Shown here one piece after another: positions 39,668-47,166 of a stretch of DNA of 47,166 bases; positions within the stretch are counted from its first letter, which is position 1; every line of letters begins with the position of its first letter. Origin of the DNA: CAZDVQ01 sp964508975 (GTDB taxonomy: Bacteria; Bacteroidota; Bacteroidia; Chitinophagales; Saprospiraceae); the NCBI GenBank assembly GCA_964508975.1, contig CAZDVQ010000035.1, positions 1-47,166 of the forward strand, written 5' to 3'. Made by a program: the position numbers and the translations under genes. A model generated the notes under the pieces. That model saw only the letters and a list, made by a program, of their open reading frames with translations. It was not told the origin of the DNA and did not search any database.

Positions 39668-41077
39668 TTACTTCATCAACTTGATGCTCATGTTCAAGGC
39701 ATCACCACGAATTTGAAGTAAGTACATCCCTGCGCCGAGTGCATCCAGGTCGTTAAAAACAGGCACTTGTTGTTGTGCAGCAATGAGCAAATATTGGCTG
39801 GCCAGCACCCTACCCGAGAGGTCGAGCAGCTGAACCTGCGCCCAAGTTTCAGTATCTAAATGGCTGTCGATGAGAATAGTATGCTCAAAGGGATTTGGGC
39901 TAACGCTCAAAGATTGTTGCCCATCGAGGTTGCGGGTACCCGTATTGAGCAAGGGGATAGAATCCAGCGACTGGAAAATGTAGAGACCCGTTTGCATATC
40001 TGACAGCAGAATATTACCCGATGGTAAAAATGGGTTTACACCCCAAGCACCTTTGTATGAAAAAGCGCTAGGCTGCGTGTAAGTATCGTAGAAAAACGAA
40101 CGCTCTGGCTGTGCGGGATTGCCGAGGTCGTATACTTGTAGACCATCGTAATAATAGGCCACGTACAAGCGGCCATCGTGTGTGAGTTGGTTGTGCGGAA
40201 TGGTGGCTGCCGGGGCCGAAAGCCCCGCATTGAAGGTAGCCAGCACCGACAAATTGTTCACATCGCTGCAGTCGATAACCTTCATGTCGTAACCGTGATT
40301 TTCATCGGCCATATAATAATAAGGCTCAGTGGGGTGCATCCAGCCCGAGTGGTTATAGCCCTGAAAAGGGTAAGCAGGCATGGCGTCGAGGAGCGTCGGG
40401 TTGGTAGCATCGCTAAAATCAGCTACTACCAGGCCATTAGGGCCACAGTTTAAATATGCGGTATCGTTGCGCACGAAAGCATCGTGCACTTGGCTAAATG
40501 CCGAGGTGCCGACAGCGTTGAAGTGTGCGATTTCAACGGGAGCTACAGGATTCGTAAGGTCGAGCACCATCAATGGGGTGTAAAACCCAGGTCGGCGAAC
40601 GAAGCAAGCATAAGCTTTAGCCTTGGCGGTGTCGATATAAATGTTGTGCGTAGTAGAAAAAAGGCTCTGGGAATTGTACACCAGCGAGACCGAATCAGGC
40701 AGGAAACGGTAGTCGATAATCTGGAAAGTACTTTGGCCTACACCTTCGTCGCAAACGCCATAGAGGTAGCCGGCGTAATCTTTAAAATCGCGGTGGATGA
40801 CATCATCGTTTGACAGGCCGCCTTGCACAAAAGCTACCTCCACGGGGTTGGTCGGGTCGGTTACATCGATAAAATGGGTACCAGCGGTAGAGCCGATGAC
40901 GCCATATTCGCGGCCATTCCACGCGAGGCTCCAAACCTCGTTGTAAGTATTATCGTAGGCCGCCGAGCCTACGAGGGCGGGGTCGTCCCAGTTGCCCAGG
41001 AGTGTGGCTTGGGTTTGGGCATGCAGCATGGCGTTGGCCAGCAGTGTGCAGCAAATGGTGTAAAAAATCTTTTTCAT
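39668..41077 (-). CDS. Choice-of-anchor B family protein with T9SS sorting domain
   Basis: The 469-residue protein has a signal peptide (ending MLHAQ near residue 20), then a repetitive beta-propeller-like domain (~25-370) of the choice-of-anchor-B family (LVGSAAYDNTYNEVWSLAWNGREYGVIGSTAGTHFIDVTDPTNPVEVAFV, with repeated VxDLTNPxxP units). The last ~80 residues are a type IX sorting domain (LSVSPNPFEHTILIDS, final AGMYLLQI). It is thus a surface or secreted protein; a specific function is not known. Repeat D3 separates it from rnhB. Confidence 0.87.
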   Translation of the reverse strand: MKKIFYTICCTLLANAMLHAQTQATLLGNWDDPALVGSAAYDNTYNEVWSLAWNGREYGVIGSTAGTHFIDVTDPTNPVEVAFVQGGLSNDDVIHRDFKDYAGYLYGVCDEGVGQSTFQIIDYRFLPDSVSLVYNSQSLFSTTHNIYIDTAKAKAYACFVRRPGFYTPLMVLDLTNPVAPVEIAHFNAVGTSAFSQVHDAFVRNDTAYLNCGPNGLVVADFSDATNPTLLDAMPAYPFQGYNHSGWMHPTEPYYYMADENHGYDMKVIDCSDVNNLSVLATFNAGLSAPAATIPHNQLTHDGRLYVAYYYDGLQVYDLGNPAQPERSFFYDTYTQPSAFSYKGAWGVNPFLPSGNILLSDMQTGLYIFQSLDSIPLLNTGTRNLDGQQSLSVSPNPFEHTILIDSHLDTETWAQVQLLDLSGRVLASQYLLIAAQQQVPVFNDLDALGAGMYLLQIRGDALNMSIKLMK

Positions 41078-41163
41078 GATAGTTTAGTTAGTTCAGTTTC
41101 GAGGCTCAAGATACGCCGAAGCGTTGGGACTTGGGCAAAAATGTGTGTTTTAGATGGATTGGG

Positions 41164-41296
41164 TTTGGGCGCCCCGGCGCTACGCGCCGTCGGTCCCCTC
41201 TAGGGTTCGCTGTGCTCCGTATTCCGAAGCCGCCCAAGTTGGGCGGCTCTACATACCGCGGCTTTCAGCCGCGCCTGCCGGGCACCTGGCGCAGGG
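41164..41296 (+). repeat. GC-rich structured intergenic repeat, copy A12
   Basis: Plus-strand copy with head TTGGGCGCCCCGGCGC-tac-GCGCCG and then GGGTTCGCTGTGCTCCGT. From there the normal body is replaced by GCCGCCC-aagtt-GGGCGGC and CGCGGCT-ttca-GCCGCG hairpins and the tail GGGCACCTGGCGCAGGG. That tail is shared with the remnant at 6900-6947, showing an alternative tail type. Confidence 0.8.
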
Positions 41297-41303
41297 CTGG
41301 GGC

Positions 41304-42029
41304 TCAACTCAACACCTGTTGTAAAACCTCGTGTGCGTGTAGCTCGGGCATATTTTCCATGTGGTACTGGTAAAACTTGATGAGCGTTTCCAGTAGTAAA
41401 CGGCGTTGTTCGCGGTCGAGTTGTATTTGCTCGGGTGCAAAAATCTGGCAGTCGTACAGCAGTGAGAACTGCTCGGCGATATCGCTATCGATGCCGTAAG
41501 GAGGCGAGGGTAAAGTGCCGCAAAAAGAGGCTTCCCGGAGGTCGAAATATGGTGTACTGGGCCGGAACTCGCCCGCGGGCATAAAGCCAAGGTGTTTGCT
41601 CAACTCGGCCATGAACACGAGGTGCAAATTGCCGATGCCATGTTCGTGCTGGTCGAGTATCACTAGGGTATCGCACAGCAGTTGGAATAGTTCGGGGTTG
41701 GCTTCTGGCTCGCGGATGGTTTTTTGTGCCAGTTCAACAATGAACAAACTGATGCTGCTTCGGATGATATCAAAGGGTAATTGCTCGAAGATATAAGCCG
41801 GGCGAATTTCGCCAGTGCGGTTGAGGTCTTTATCCTCGCGGTGGTACACCACCATATCTAGGATGGCTCCGGGCTGAAATAGTACGGCAGGTGTTTTAGA
41901 TTTATCCTTGCGCACACCGTTTACCATGTATTTACGGAGGCCATATTGCTGCGTGTAAATGGTGGTGATGACGCTGGTCTCGCCGTATTTGATGGTTTTG
42001 AATACAATTCCCTTGGTTTGGCTCAGCAC
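41304..42029 (-). CDS. recO: DNA repair protein RecO
   Basis: The 241-residue protein matches RecO, which loads RecA at gaps with RecR and anneals single strands. It has the N-terminal OB fold (SQTKGIVFKTIKYGETSVITTIYTQQYGLRKYMVNGV) and a helical C-terminal domain (SLFIVELAQKTIREPEANPELFQLL). The zinc-site cysteines known in some RecO proteins are not evident, as in other Bacteroidota members. It starts 3 bases after the stop of the membrane protein gene and is likely cotranscribed with it. Confidence 0.92.
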   Translation of the reverse strand: MLSQTKGIVFKTIKYGETSVITTIYTQQYGLRKYMVNGVRKDKSKTPAVLFQPGAILDMVVYHREDKDLNRTGEIRPAYIFEQLPFDIIRSSISLFIVELAQKTIREPEANPELFQLLCDTLVILDQHEHGIGNLHLVFMAELSKHLGFMPAGEFRPSTPYFDLREASFCGTLPSPPYGIDSDIAEQFSLLYDCQIFAPEQIQLDREQRRLLLETLIKFYQYHMENMPELHAHEVLQQVLS

Positions 42030-42032
42030 GGT

Positions 42033-43208
42033 TTATTTCCCTTTTTGCTCACAAAGTTCGTAGAAATAATTTTTGTACTTAGCACAAAGGCTATCGGGTA
42101 TATTGAGTTCCTCGGCTTTATAACGGTTGTTGATGGCGATGGAAAGGTGCGTCAACTTGAGGTCGTTATGCAAAGGTTGATTGTGTTCCCGGATAAAGGT
42201 AGCCACCAGGGTATCGAGCTCAGCCAAGCGGTCGTCGGCACCACGGCCTGTAGGGTGCCAGCCGCCCCGCACGGTGGTTTCAAGCACGTAGAACACGGCT
42301 AAGGCGCCCAACGAAATACCTCCACCTAACATGGTTTTCTTGAGGTAAAGACCAATGAATAAACCTGCGAACAAAACACCGCCCAACCCCAATATGATTT
42401 TTTGGTTGTGCTCACGGTACATGCCCAAGACGCCACTTTTTGATTTTTCATATACAGCACGGGTACCGTTTACGCTGCGCTCGGTGTCGTACTGCAAGGG
42501 TATATTCAACCCTGAACCAGGCTTTGGGGCTTCTTCGATAGAAACAATATCGGGGCGTTCAAACCACTCAGGATAATGTTGCTCAAGGAAGGGGGTAAGA
42601 AATGTAGGCTGTGCGACCTTGTACTGGGTAACCCAAAGTATTATGGCGATGAATGGTATTAAAAGCATTTTACCCACATTTGAACGCGCAGTGCGGATCC
42701 ACACGAATGTAAGGGGCAATGTAACCCATAATATCCGGATGATAGAATTTCCGTCGAAAGGGTGTTGCATCCGCTTGATGTCGGCACTGTTGAACAAACA
42801 TTGCCCTAACCAGAGGAAGGTACCCAGGGTCAGTTTAAGCCAATCCCAGATAAAACTCATGTCAACGCTAGGTAAGCCTTTGGCCGCGGCAATTACATTG
42901 AGGAAAACGATACCCATAATAGGGGCCAAGATGTAAGCGGTGAAGGAGCTCACCAAACCCCTTGAAATAGAGATAGCACGGTCAACACCCCTAATTTCAA
43001 GCACGTTATTGGTACGCGAAAGCAAGAATATACTCAACAATAAAACAACTATCCAGACGAGGTTATCTTGTGCAAAACCTACAGGGTCTTGAAAAAACAG
43101 CCTGATTTCATCGCCCCATGTGGGTGCTCCTGTACTATATGGCGCAGGCGTCCCAGGTGCTGGCGGGGGCGTTTGCGAGTACAAGAATATAGTTTGTAGC
43201 GGGTTCAA
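42033..43208 (-). CDS. Multi-pass membrane protein of unknown function
   Basis: I do not recognise this 391-residue protein. The first ~40 residues include a Pro-rich stretch (TPPPAPGTPAPY). Membrane helices lie at about 46-66, 87-110, 126-142, 160-175, 182-198 and, after a ~90-residue soluble segment (YPEWFERPDIVSIEEAPKPG and on), 268-288 and 293-312. The last ~75 residues are soluble and Asn/Lys-rich. A perfect TATCTTTG -7 box lies at 43225-43232, 17 bases before the ATG, so this gene leads a two-gene unit with recO. Confidence 0.75.
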   Translation of the reverse strand: MNPLQTIFLYSQTPPPAPGTPAPYSTGAPTWGDEIRLFFQDPVGFAQDNLVWIVVLLLSIFLLSRTNNVLEIRGVDRAISISRGLVSSFTAYILAPIMGIVFLNVIAAAKGLPSVDMSFIWDWLKLTLGTFLWLGQCLFNSADIKRMQHPFDGNSIIRILWVTLPLTFVWIRTARSNVGKMLLIPFIAIILWVTQYKVAQPTFLTPFLEQHYPEWFERPDIVSIEEAPKPGSGLNIPLQYDTERSVNGTRAVYEKSKSGVLGMYREHNQKIILGLGGVLFAGLFIGLYLKKTMLGGGISLGALAVFYVLETTVRGGWHPTGRGADDRLAELDTLVATFIREHNQPLHNDLKLTHLSIAINNRYKAEELNIPDSLCAKYKNYFYELCEQKGK

Positions 43209-43292
43209 GGCGGTGAAGTTTTAGCAAAGATACGGACTTGGGGATAATTAAAGTTGATTACACATGAACTAAAGCGATAATTACGTCCCTTT

Positions 43293-43385
43293 GCGCCTCC
43301 CCCCGCTGCTGCGCAGCGACCCCCTCCACTGCACAGGACGCGCTGCGTCCGTTGGTAGCGGGGGTTGGGGCGAGCTTTGCTCGCC
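43293..43385 (-). repeat. Structured repeat C2
   Basis: The minus-strand reading matches C1 (23839-23930): GGCGAGC-aaa-GCTCGCC, ACCCCCGCTACCAAC, GACGC, TGTGCAGTGGAGGGGGT and GAGGCGC. Its third hairpin is CGCTGC-gca-GCAGCG where C1 has GGCGC-aat-GCGCC, so the structure is kept with new bases. It lies between the promoter of the membrane protein gene and the end of galK. Confidence 0.8.
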
Positions 43386-43411
43386 TGGGTGCTTTACTAA
43401 ACATACAACAC

Positions 43412-44524
43412 TTAACTGTTTATATCTATTAAACCTACTCCACCCGCTATACGCACGGGATAAATAGCGCCTTCGTAATGGATTATTTGGGCATACTGCG
43501 CCAAGACCTGCTGGCTGAAAGACTCCACGGCCTCGGTTTTGACCAAGGCGATAGCGCAACCACCAAAACCAGCCCCCGTCATGCGTGCGCCAAGGCAAGC
43601 CGGGTGTTGTTGTGCTGCCGCTACCATGGTATCGAGTTCAGGGCCACTCACGGCATAGTCTTGTTGTAAGGATTGATGCGAAGCATTGAGCAATTGGCCA
43701 AAACGCTGCGTATCGCCTCGTTGAAGGGCTTGCCGTGCTTCCACTACCCTAGCTTGTTCGCTGATGGCGTGCTTGGCCCTTTGGTACAGCTCACGTTTGT
43801 CGGACCAGTCAAGTTGCTCCAACTCGGCAAGGCTGTAAGCACAAAGTGTTGTTTTGCCAAAATTTCGCTGAAGCTGTAATAATGCAGCATCGCAGGCGGC
43901 ACGACGTTCATTGTACTTTGACTCGACAAGCTTTCGGGGCTTTCGGGTATCCAGTATCAGGAGGCTAGCATCTTGAAAATGCAAGGGGATATGCTCAAAG
44001 TCGAGGGTGTTACAGTCGAGCAGTAAGGCATGTTCTGCCTTGCCTTGGGCAATGACAAACTGGTCCATGATGCCACAGTTCATACCGATATATTCCCGCT
44101 CGGCCTTTTGAGCCAGCAAAGCGAGTTGAGTTTTATCTAAAGTTTGCCCTGCCATATGCGCCAAGGCAAAACCGCTAAGCACCTCGATACAAGCCGATGA
44201 CGACAAGCCCGAGCCCATGGGTAAGCTGCTGCTGAATGTCCAGCGCATAGCAGGTATCTCCAAGCCTTGTTGTTGGAGTAAATAGAACATCGACAATGGG
44301 TAATTAGCCCATTGCCGATGTGGTTTAAAGCTAAAATCGTCGTGGATACCCAGCGTTATAGTTTCTTCGCTTTGGTCTGAACGTAGCACGATGAGCCCGT
44401 CATCGCAGGGTTCAACATCGAGTTGAATACCCAGGGAGATACAGGCCGGTAGTACCAGTCCACCGTTGTAGTCAATGTGTTCGCCGATGAGGTTTATGCG
44501 GCCTGGTGCGAAGAAGCTAGGCAT
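43412..44524 (-). CDS. galK: Galactokinase
   Basis: The 370-residue GHMP kinase phosphorylates galactose to galactose-1-phosphate, the entry step of the Leloir pathway. It has the galactokinase signature PGRINLIGEHIDYNGG at residues ~7-22, the ATP loop LPMGSGLSSSACIEVLSG, the catalytic-site stretch YIGMNCGIMDQFVIAQGK and the C-terminal GARMTGAGFGGCAIALV. It starts 8 bases after the rluF stop, so the two are probably on one transcript. Other Leloir genes are not in the window. Confidence 0.94.
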   Translation of the reverse strand: MPSFFAPGRINLIGEHIDYNGGLVLPACISLGIQLDVEPCDDGLIVLRSDQSEETITLGIHDDFSFKPHRQWANYPLSMFYLLQQQGLEIPAMRWTFSSSLPMGSGLSSSACIEVLSGFALAHMAGQTLDKTQLALLAQKAEREYIGMNCGIMDQFVIAQGKAEHALLLDCNTLDFEHIPLHFQDASLLILDTRKPRKLVESKYNERRAACDAALLQLQRNFGKTTLCAYSLAELEQLDWSDKRELYQRAKHAISEQARVVEARQALQRGDTQRFGQLLNASHQSLQQDYAVSGPELDTMVAAAQQHPACLGARMTGAGFGGCAIALVKTEAVESFSQQVLAQYAQIIHYEGAIYPVRIAGGVGLIDINS

Positions 44525-44532
44525 GGATCAGG

Positions 44533-45372
44533 CTAGAGGTCCTTCCACATATCATCCAGCTCCTTGAAGCTGAAGTCGCTGCTATCCTTGCTAGGCGCAG
44601 GCTTTTCGCTCACGTAAGGCCTGCGTTCTTCGCGGCGTGGTGCTTCGCGGTTGGGATCGTTCCACTTTTGGGCCGGGTGATAGTTCAACATGTTGAACAT
44701 TTTTTTCACCTCGAAACCGGTGAGGTAACGCCAGTCGCCGAGCGGAATGTCGCGCACGTGTATGTGCATGATACGGATGCGTTCCAGCTTGTACACGCGG
44801 TAGTCGAACTTGGCCAACATACGGCGGATTAAACGACGCGACTCGTCGAGCACAGTGATACGCAAAGCCCTTGGAGCTACGCGTTTGATACGGACTGGCT
44901 TGACTAACCTACCGTCGATTTCAACGCCTTCCAGCAGGTTGTGGATGAGTTCGTAGGAAATTTTTTGGTCCGTACGCACGTAATACTCTTTTTCAGCGCC
45001 GTACTGGGGCTCGGTAAATCGGTTCACAATGTCGCCATCGTTGGTGAGTAGGATAAGCCCGTGCGAGTCGCGGTCCATGCGGCCAATCGGGAAAATACGT
45101 TCTTCGTGACCAACAAATTCCAAGATGTTGTCTTCCACGGTAGTCTCGGTGGTAACCACTACCCCGATAGGTTTGTTGAGCGCGATGTAGATGCGATGTC
45201 TACGTGGCGGCGTGATGTAATGCCCGTCGATTTTTACGTTGTCGTATTCAAATACTTGTAGGGTTTTGTGGGCCAAAGCACCATTTACTACCACGCGGCC
45301 TTCTTCAACCAGTTTGTCCGCTTCTCTTCTCGAGCAATAGCCAGTATGGGCTATATACTTGTTAATCCACAT
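44533..45372 (-). CDS. rluF: 23S rRNA pseudouridine synthase, RluF-like
   Basis: The 279-residue protein has an N-terminal S4 RNA-binding domain (WINKYIAHTGYCSRREADKLVEEGRVVVNG) and an RsuA-type pseudouridine synthase domain with the catalytic Asp in GRMDRDSHGLILLTNDGDIVN. The closing RRLIRRMLAKFDYRVYKLERIRI is typical. The GRMDRDSHGL form and length suggest RluF, which modifies U2604 in E. coli 23S rRNA, over RluB/RluE. The last ~45 residues are charged and Ser-rich (REAPRREERRPYVSEKPAPSKDSSDFSF), as in many Bacteroidota members. Confidence 0.88.
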   Translation of the reverse strand: MWINKYIAHTGYCSRREADKLVEEGRVVVNGALAHKTLQVFEYDNVKIDGHYITPPRRHRIYIALNKPIGVVVTTETTVEDNILEFVGHEERIFPIGRMDRDSHGLILLTNDGDIVNRFTEPQYGAEKEYYVRTDQKISYELIHNLLEGVEIDGRLVKPVRIKRVAPRALRITVLDESRRLIRRMLAKFDYRVYKLERIRIMHIHVRDIPLGDWRYLTGFEVKKMFNMLNYHPAQKWNDPNREAPRREERRPYVSEKPAPSKDSSDFSFKELDDMWKDL

Positions 45373-45555
45373 ATTTTTAATTTTTAGAGGGTTCAGAACC
45401 CAGCAACACTTCGGCTACCAGGCAAATCATAATTTCAATTTCGTCACTAAGTTAATACGCTTTTAGCATATAAAAGGTTTGCTTTTACTTTTTTTATTCA
45501 AATTTGTGACCTCCTGAATTCATGGCATCAGATTCGCAAGGGAGAAGGATGTAAA

Positions 45556-45582
45556 TTGTTGGGGCTTTTATCCCTATTTTTG
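45556..45582 (+). promoter_or_regulatory. Promoter of the TlpA-like gene
   Basis: TTG at 45556-45558 and TATTTTTG at 45575-45582 are spaced by 16 bases, slightly shorter than ideal. The -7 box is perfect and lies 19 bases before the ATG at 45602, so the leader is very short. The rest of the 45373-45601 gap is AT-rich with nothing else named. Confidence 0.55.
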
Positions 45583-45601
45583 TGCCGTAACCCCTCTACC
45601 C

Positions 45602-47035
45602 ATGAAATTCCAGCGCCTCCTTTTGTTGCTTTGTTGTAGTATTGTTGCCAGCCAGGCTTTATCACAGGCTAACGCGCTGATAACAGGGCATATACAGGAA
45701 GATCTAGTGGGTACCATCGGTATTGAAATTGACCGTACCTGGCTCGACAACTCGGTAGATGAACATACCTCCACCGTGCAAAATGGCAAATTTGGCTTTG
45801 CGTTCCACGTTGATTTCCCGCAGTTGGTTACCTTGCACTACGCCCGCAACAGCGTGCAGTTGTACATTGAGCCAAATGATTCGCTGCACATCGAGTTCGA
45901 GGCTTCTACTTTTAAATACTCCATGAACTTCAAAGGCAAAAGCGCCAACAACAATGTTTGCTACAAGGCTTACGTGGAAAAATTCGGCTCGGCTTCCGAT
46001 GAATTTTCCATGAAGTACCTGCGCAAAAATATCTATTACTATCGTTTACCCGAAGCCTCCGACGCCCTGATGCAACAGCTAGGCCCCGATGCTTACATGG
46101 AAAAATTAGCCGAAACCCGCCGCCAAAAACAGGCCTTTCTCGAAGGCTATATACTAGATGGTCTTGATTTATCAGATGGTTTTGTGACTTACCTACAAGC
46201 AGATATTACCTACGAACGTGCCTTTAACCTACTGGCTTATGGACATTTATATGGAGGCAGGCATTCACTAGCACCTGACTTCCTCGATTTCCTCGAACAG
46301 GTACGCTTGCTCGAACCGCAAGCCTTGGGCAACGAAAACTACCGCCGCTACCTCGATGCCTATATGAATTACCTCTATGAGTATATCGATATGGACAGCG
46401 ACCCCTACATCGGGCAGTATCAACTGGCGGATGAACGCCTCGATGGCCTGGTGCGGTACTATTTCCAGTCGGGCATTATCGTGCGGGCCTTCAAGAAAGA
46501 TTTGTTCGAGCTGATTTTACCCACCTACGACAAGTTTATCAAGCAAAACCCTTACGCCGAGCTCGATACCCGCGTGGTGGATGCTTACCAAGGTGCCCGG
46601 CGTTTTGCCCCCGGCAGCAAAGCCCCTAATTTTAGCCTGAAAGATCCCTCGGGCAAAACGGTTTCGCTATCGCAGTACAGCGGCAAGGTCGTTTACCTCG
46701 ATTTTTGGGCTACTTGGTGCCGCCCCTGCATCACCAAGCTCAACAACATGCAAGATTTGGAAGCCCGCCTCAGTGCCGAGGGCGTGGTTTTCATCCATAT
46801 TTCGCTCGACCAAACCCGCGACGGCTGGCTGGAACACCTGAGTCAAAACGCTTATCGCGGCGTACAATTAATGGCCAACCAAGCCATGGAAGACCCTGTG
46901 GTCAAAGCCTACGATATCCGTTCCTTGCCTAAATTTTTCATGATCAACCGCCAGGGCAATTTTGTAAACACGCCGCCTACATCAAACCTTGAATCTATCG
47001 AGTCGGCGCTGCAAGCCTTGTTGCAAGAGCCTTAA
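45602..47035 (+). CDS. TlpA/ResA-like thiol-disulfide oxidoreductase
   Basis: The 477-residue protein has a signal peptide (LLLLLCCSIVASQALSQ) and a C-terminal thioredoxin domain (~335-475) with APNFSLKDPSGKTVSLSQYSGKVVYLDFWATWCRPC, where Cys373 and Cys376 form the redox site. The cis-Pro region is IRSLPKFFMINRQG. Residues ~25-110 form a beta-rich DUF4369-like domain (ITGHIQEDLVGTIGIEIDRTWLDN), and the middle ~200 residues are helical. This three-part plan is common among Bacteroidota periplasmic TlpA-like proteins, which reduce disulfides in envelope proteins or c-type cytochromes. The start gives the shortest leader behind a perfect -7 box. Confidence 0.9.
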   Translation: MKFQRLLLLLCCSIVASQALSQANALITGHIQEDLVGTIGIEIDRTWLDNSVDEHTSTVQNGKFGFAFHVDFPQLVTLHYARNSVQLYIEPNDSLHIEFEASTFKYSMNFKGKSANNNVCYKAYVEKFGSASDEFSMKYLRKNIYYYRLPEASDALMQQLGPDAYMEKLAETRRQKQAFLEGYILDGLDLSDGFVTYLQADITYERAFNLLAYGHLYGGRHSLAPDFLDFLEQVRLLEPQALGNENYRRYLDAYMNYLYEYIDMDSDPYIGQYQLADERLDGLVRYYFQSGIIVRAFKKDLFELILPTYDKFIKQNPYAELDTRVVDAYQGARRFAPGSKAPNFSLKDPSGKTVSLSQYSGKVVYLDFWATWCRPCITKLNNMQDLEARLSAEGVVFIHISLDQTRDGWLEHLSQNAYRGVQLMANQAMEDPVVKAYDIRSLPKFFMINRQGNFVNTPPTSNLESIESALQALLQEP

Positions 47036-47088
47036 ACGGTGGGGATAAAGCGTCATTTCATCCATTATTGATTCTTTCTTTTTATTAT

Positions 47089-47166
47089 TTGGGGCCTCCG
47101 CCGCGTTGCGGCGGCGCTACGTTTCGCGGCTCGCTGACGCTCGGCCCCTGCGGGTCTGGCGCTACG
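47089..47166 (+). repeat. GC-rich structured intergenic repeat, copy B4 (cut by window end)
   Basis: TTGGGGCCTCCGCCGC-gtt-GCGGCGG, GCGCTACG, CGGCTCGCTGACGCTCGGCC and CTGCGGGTCTGGCGCTACG match the B1 copy at 22491. The head is 53 bases after the TlpA-like stop. The copy runs off the right edge of the window. Confidence 0.8.

Overview
The window looks like a chromosomal piece of a Bacteroidota bacterium. Four proteins (1156-2421, 13242-14375, 27766-28407, 39668-41077) end in a type IX secretion sorting domain with a PNP motif. Many genes are preceded by the Bacteroidota -7 box TAnnTTTG and lack a Shine-Dalgarno sequence. Protein styles fit a Saprospiria/Chitinophagia-like lineage, but the exact taxon cannot be read from the sequence. 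No rRNA, tRNA, CRISPR array, prophage or transposase gene was recognised.

Layout. 165-2421 (minus): a secreted SGNH-type hydrolase with PKD and sorting domains, an NTF2-like protein and a GNAT acetyltransferase, overlapping end to start. 2491-3273: a TIR protein with a C-terminal effector-associated-type domain. 3668-4152: two small unknown genes, one extremely cysteine-rich. 4346-8921: pheT and a glycyl-tRNA synthetase carrying an AT-rich C-terminal extension of 140 residues. 9017-11128: an EamA exporter, ferritin and a small membrane protein. 11516-12844: an AT-rich orphan lipoprotein. 13242-16761: a secreted esterase, GlpD and a Nudix hydrolase. 17108-22203 (minus): a six-gene run of lpxD, a secreted protein, rhomboid, two GT2 glycosyltransferases and a ferredoxin-NADP-reductase-like protein. 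22760-25590: two secreted unknowns, one built of four repeats. 25721-28407: a DUF1761-type membrane protein, ECF sigma factor, MarR regulator and sorting-domain protein. 28556-31404: an arsenic resistance cluster (ArsR, ArsI-type lyase, Acr3, ArsC). 31600-35882: aconitase and acetyl-CoA synthetase, convergent on one shared terminator. 36202-38652: a YoeB-type toxin-antitoxin pair and a TPR protein. 38895-47035: RNase HII, a choice-of-anchor-B protein, recO with a membrane protein, galK with rluF, and a TlpA-like thioredoxin protein.

The most striking material is between the genes. Nearly every intergenic gap holds GC-rich, hairpin-rich repeats of about 100 bp (called A/B here). Their stems change sequence between copies while base pairing is kept. 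There are also a second structured family (C, two copies), a fold-back family with long imperfect terminal inverted repeats (D, three copies), another fold-back element (F) joined directly to an A/B element, and a duplicated palindrome with complementary loops (E). None of these is explained by the coding genes. The A/B and C families behave like structured RNA or REP-like elements under selection for structure, and they are the best candidates for something undescribed here.
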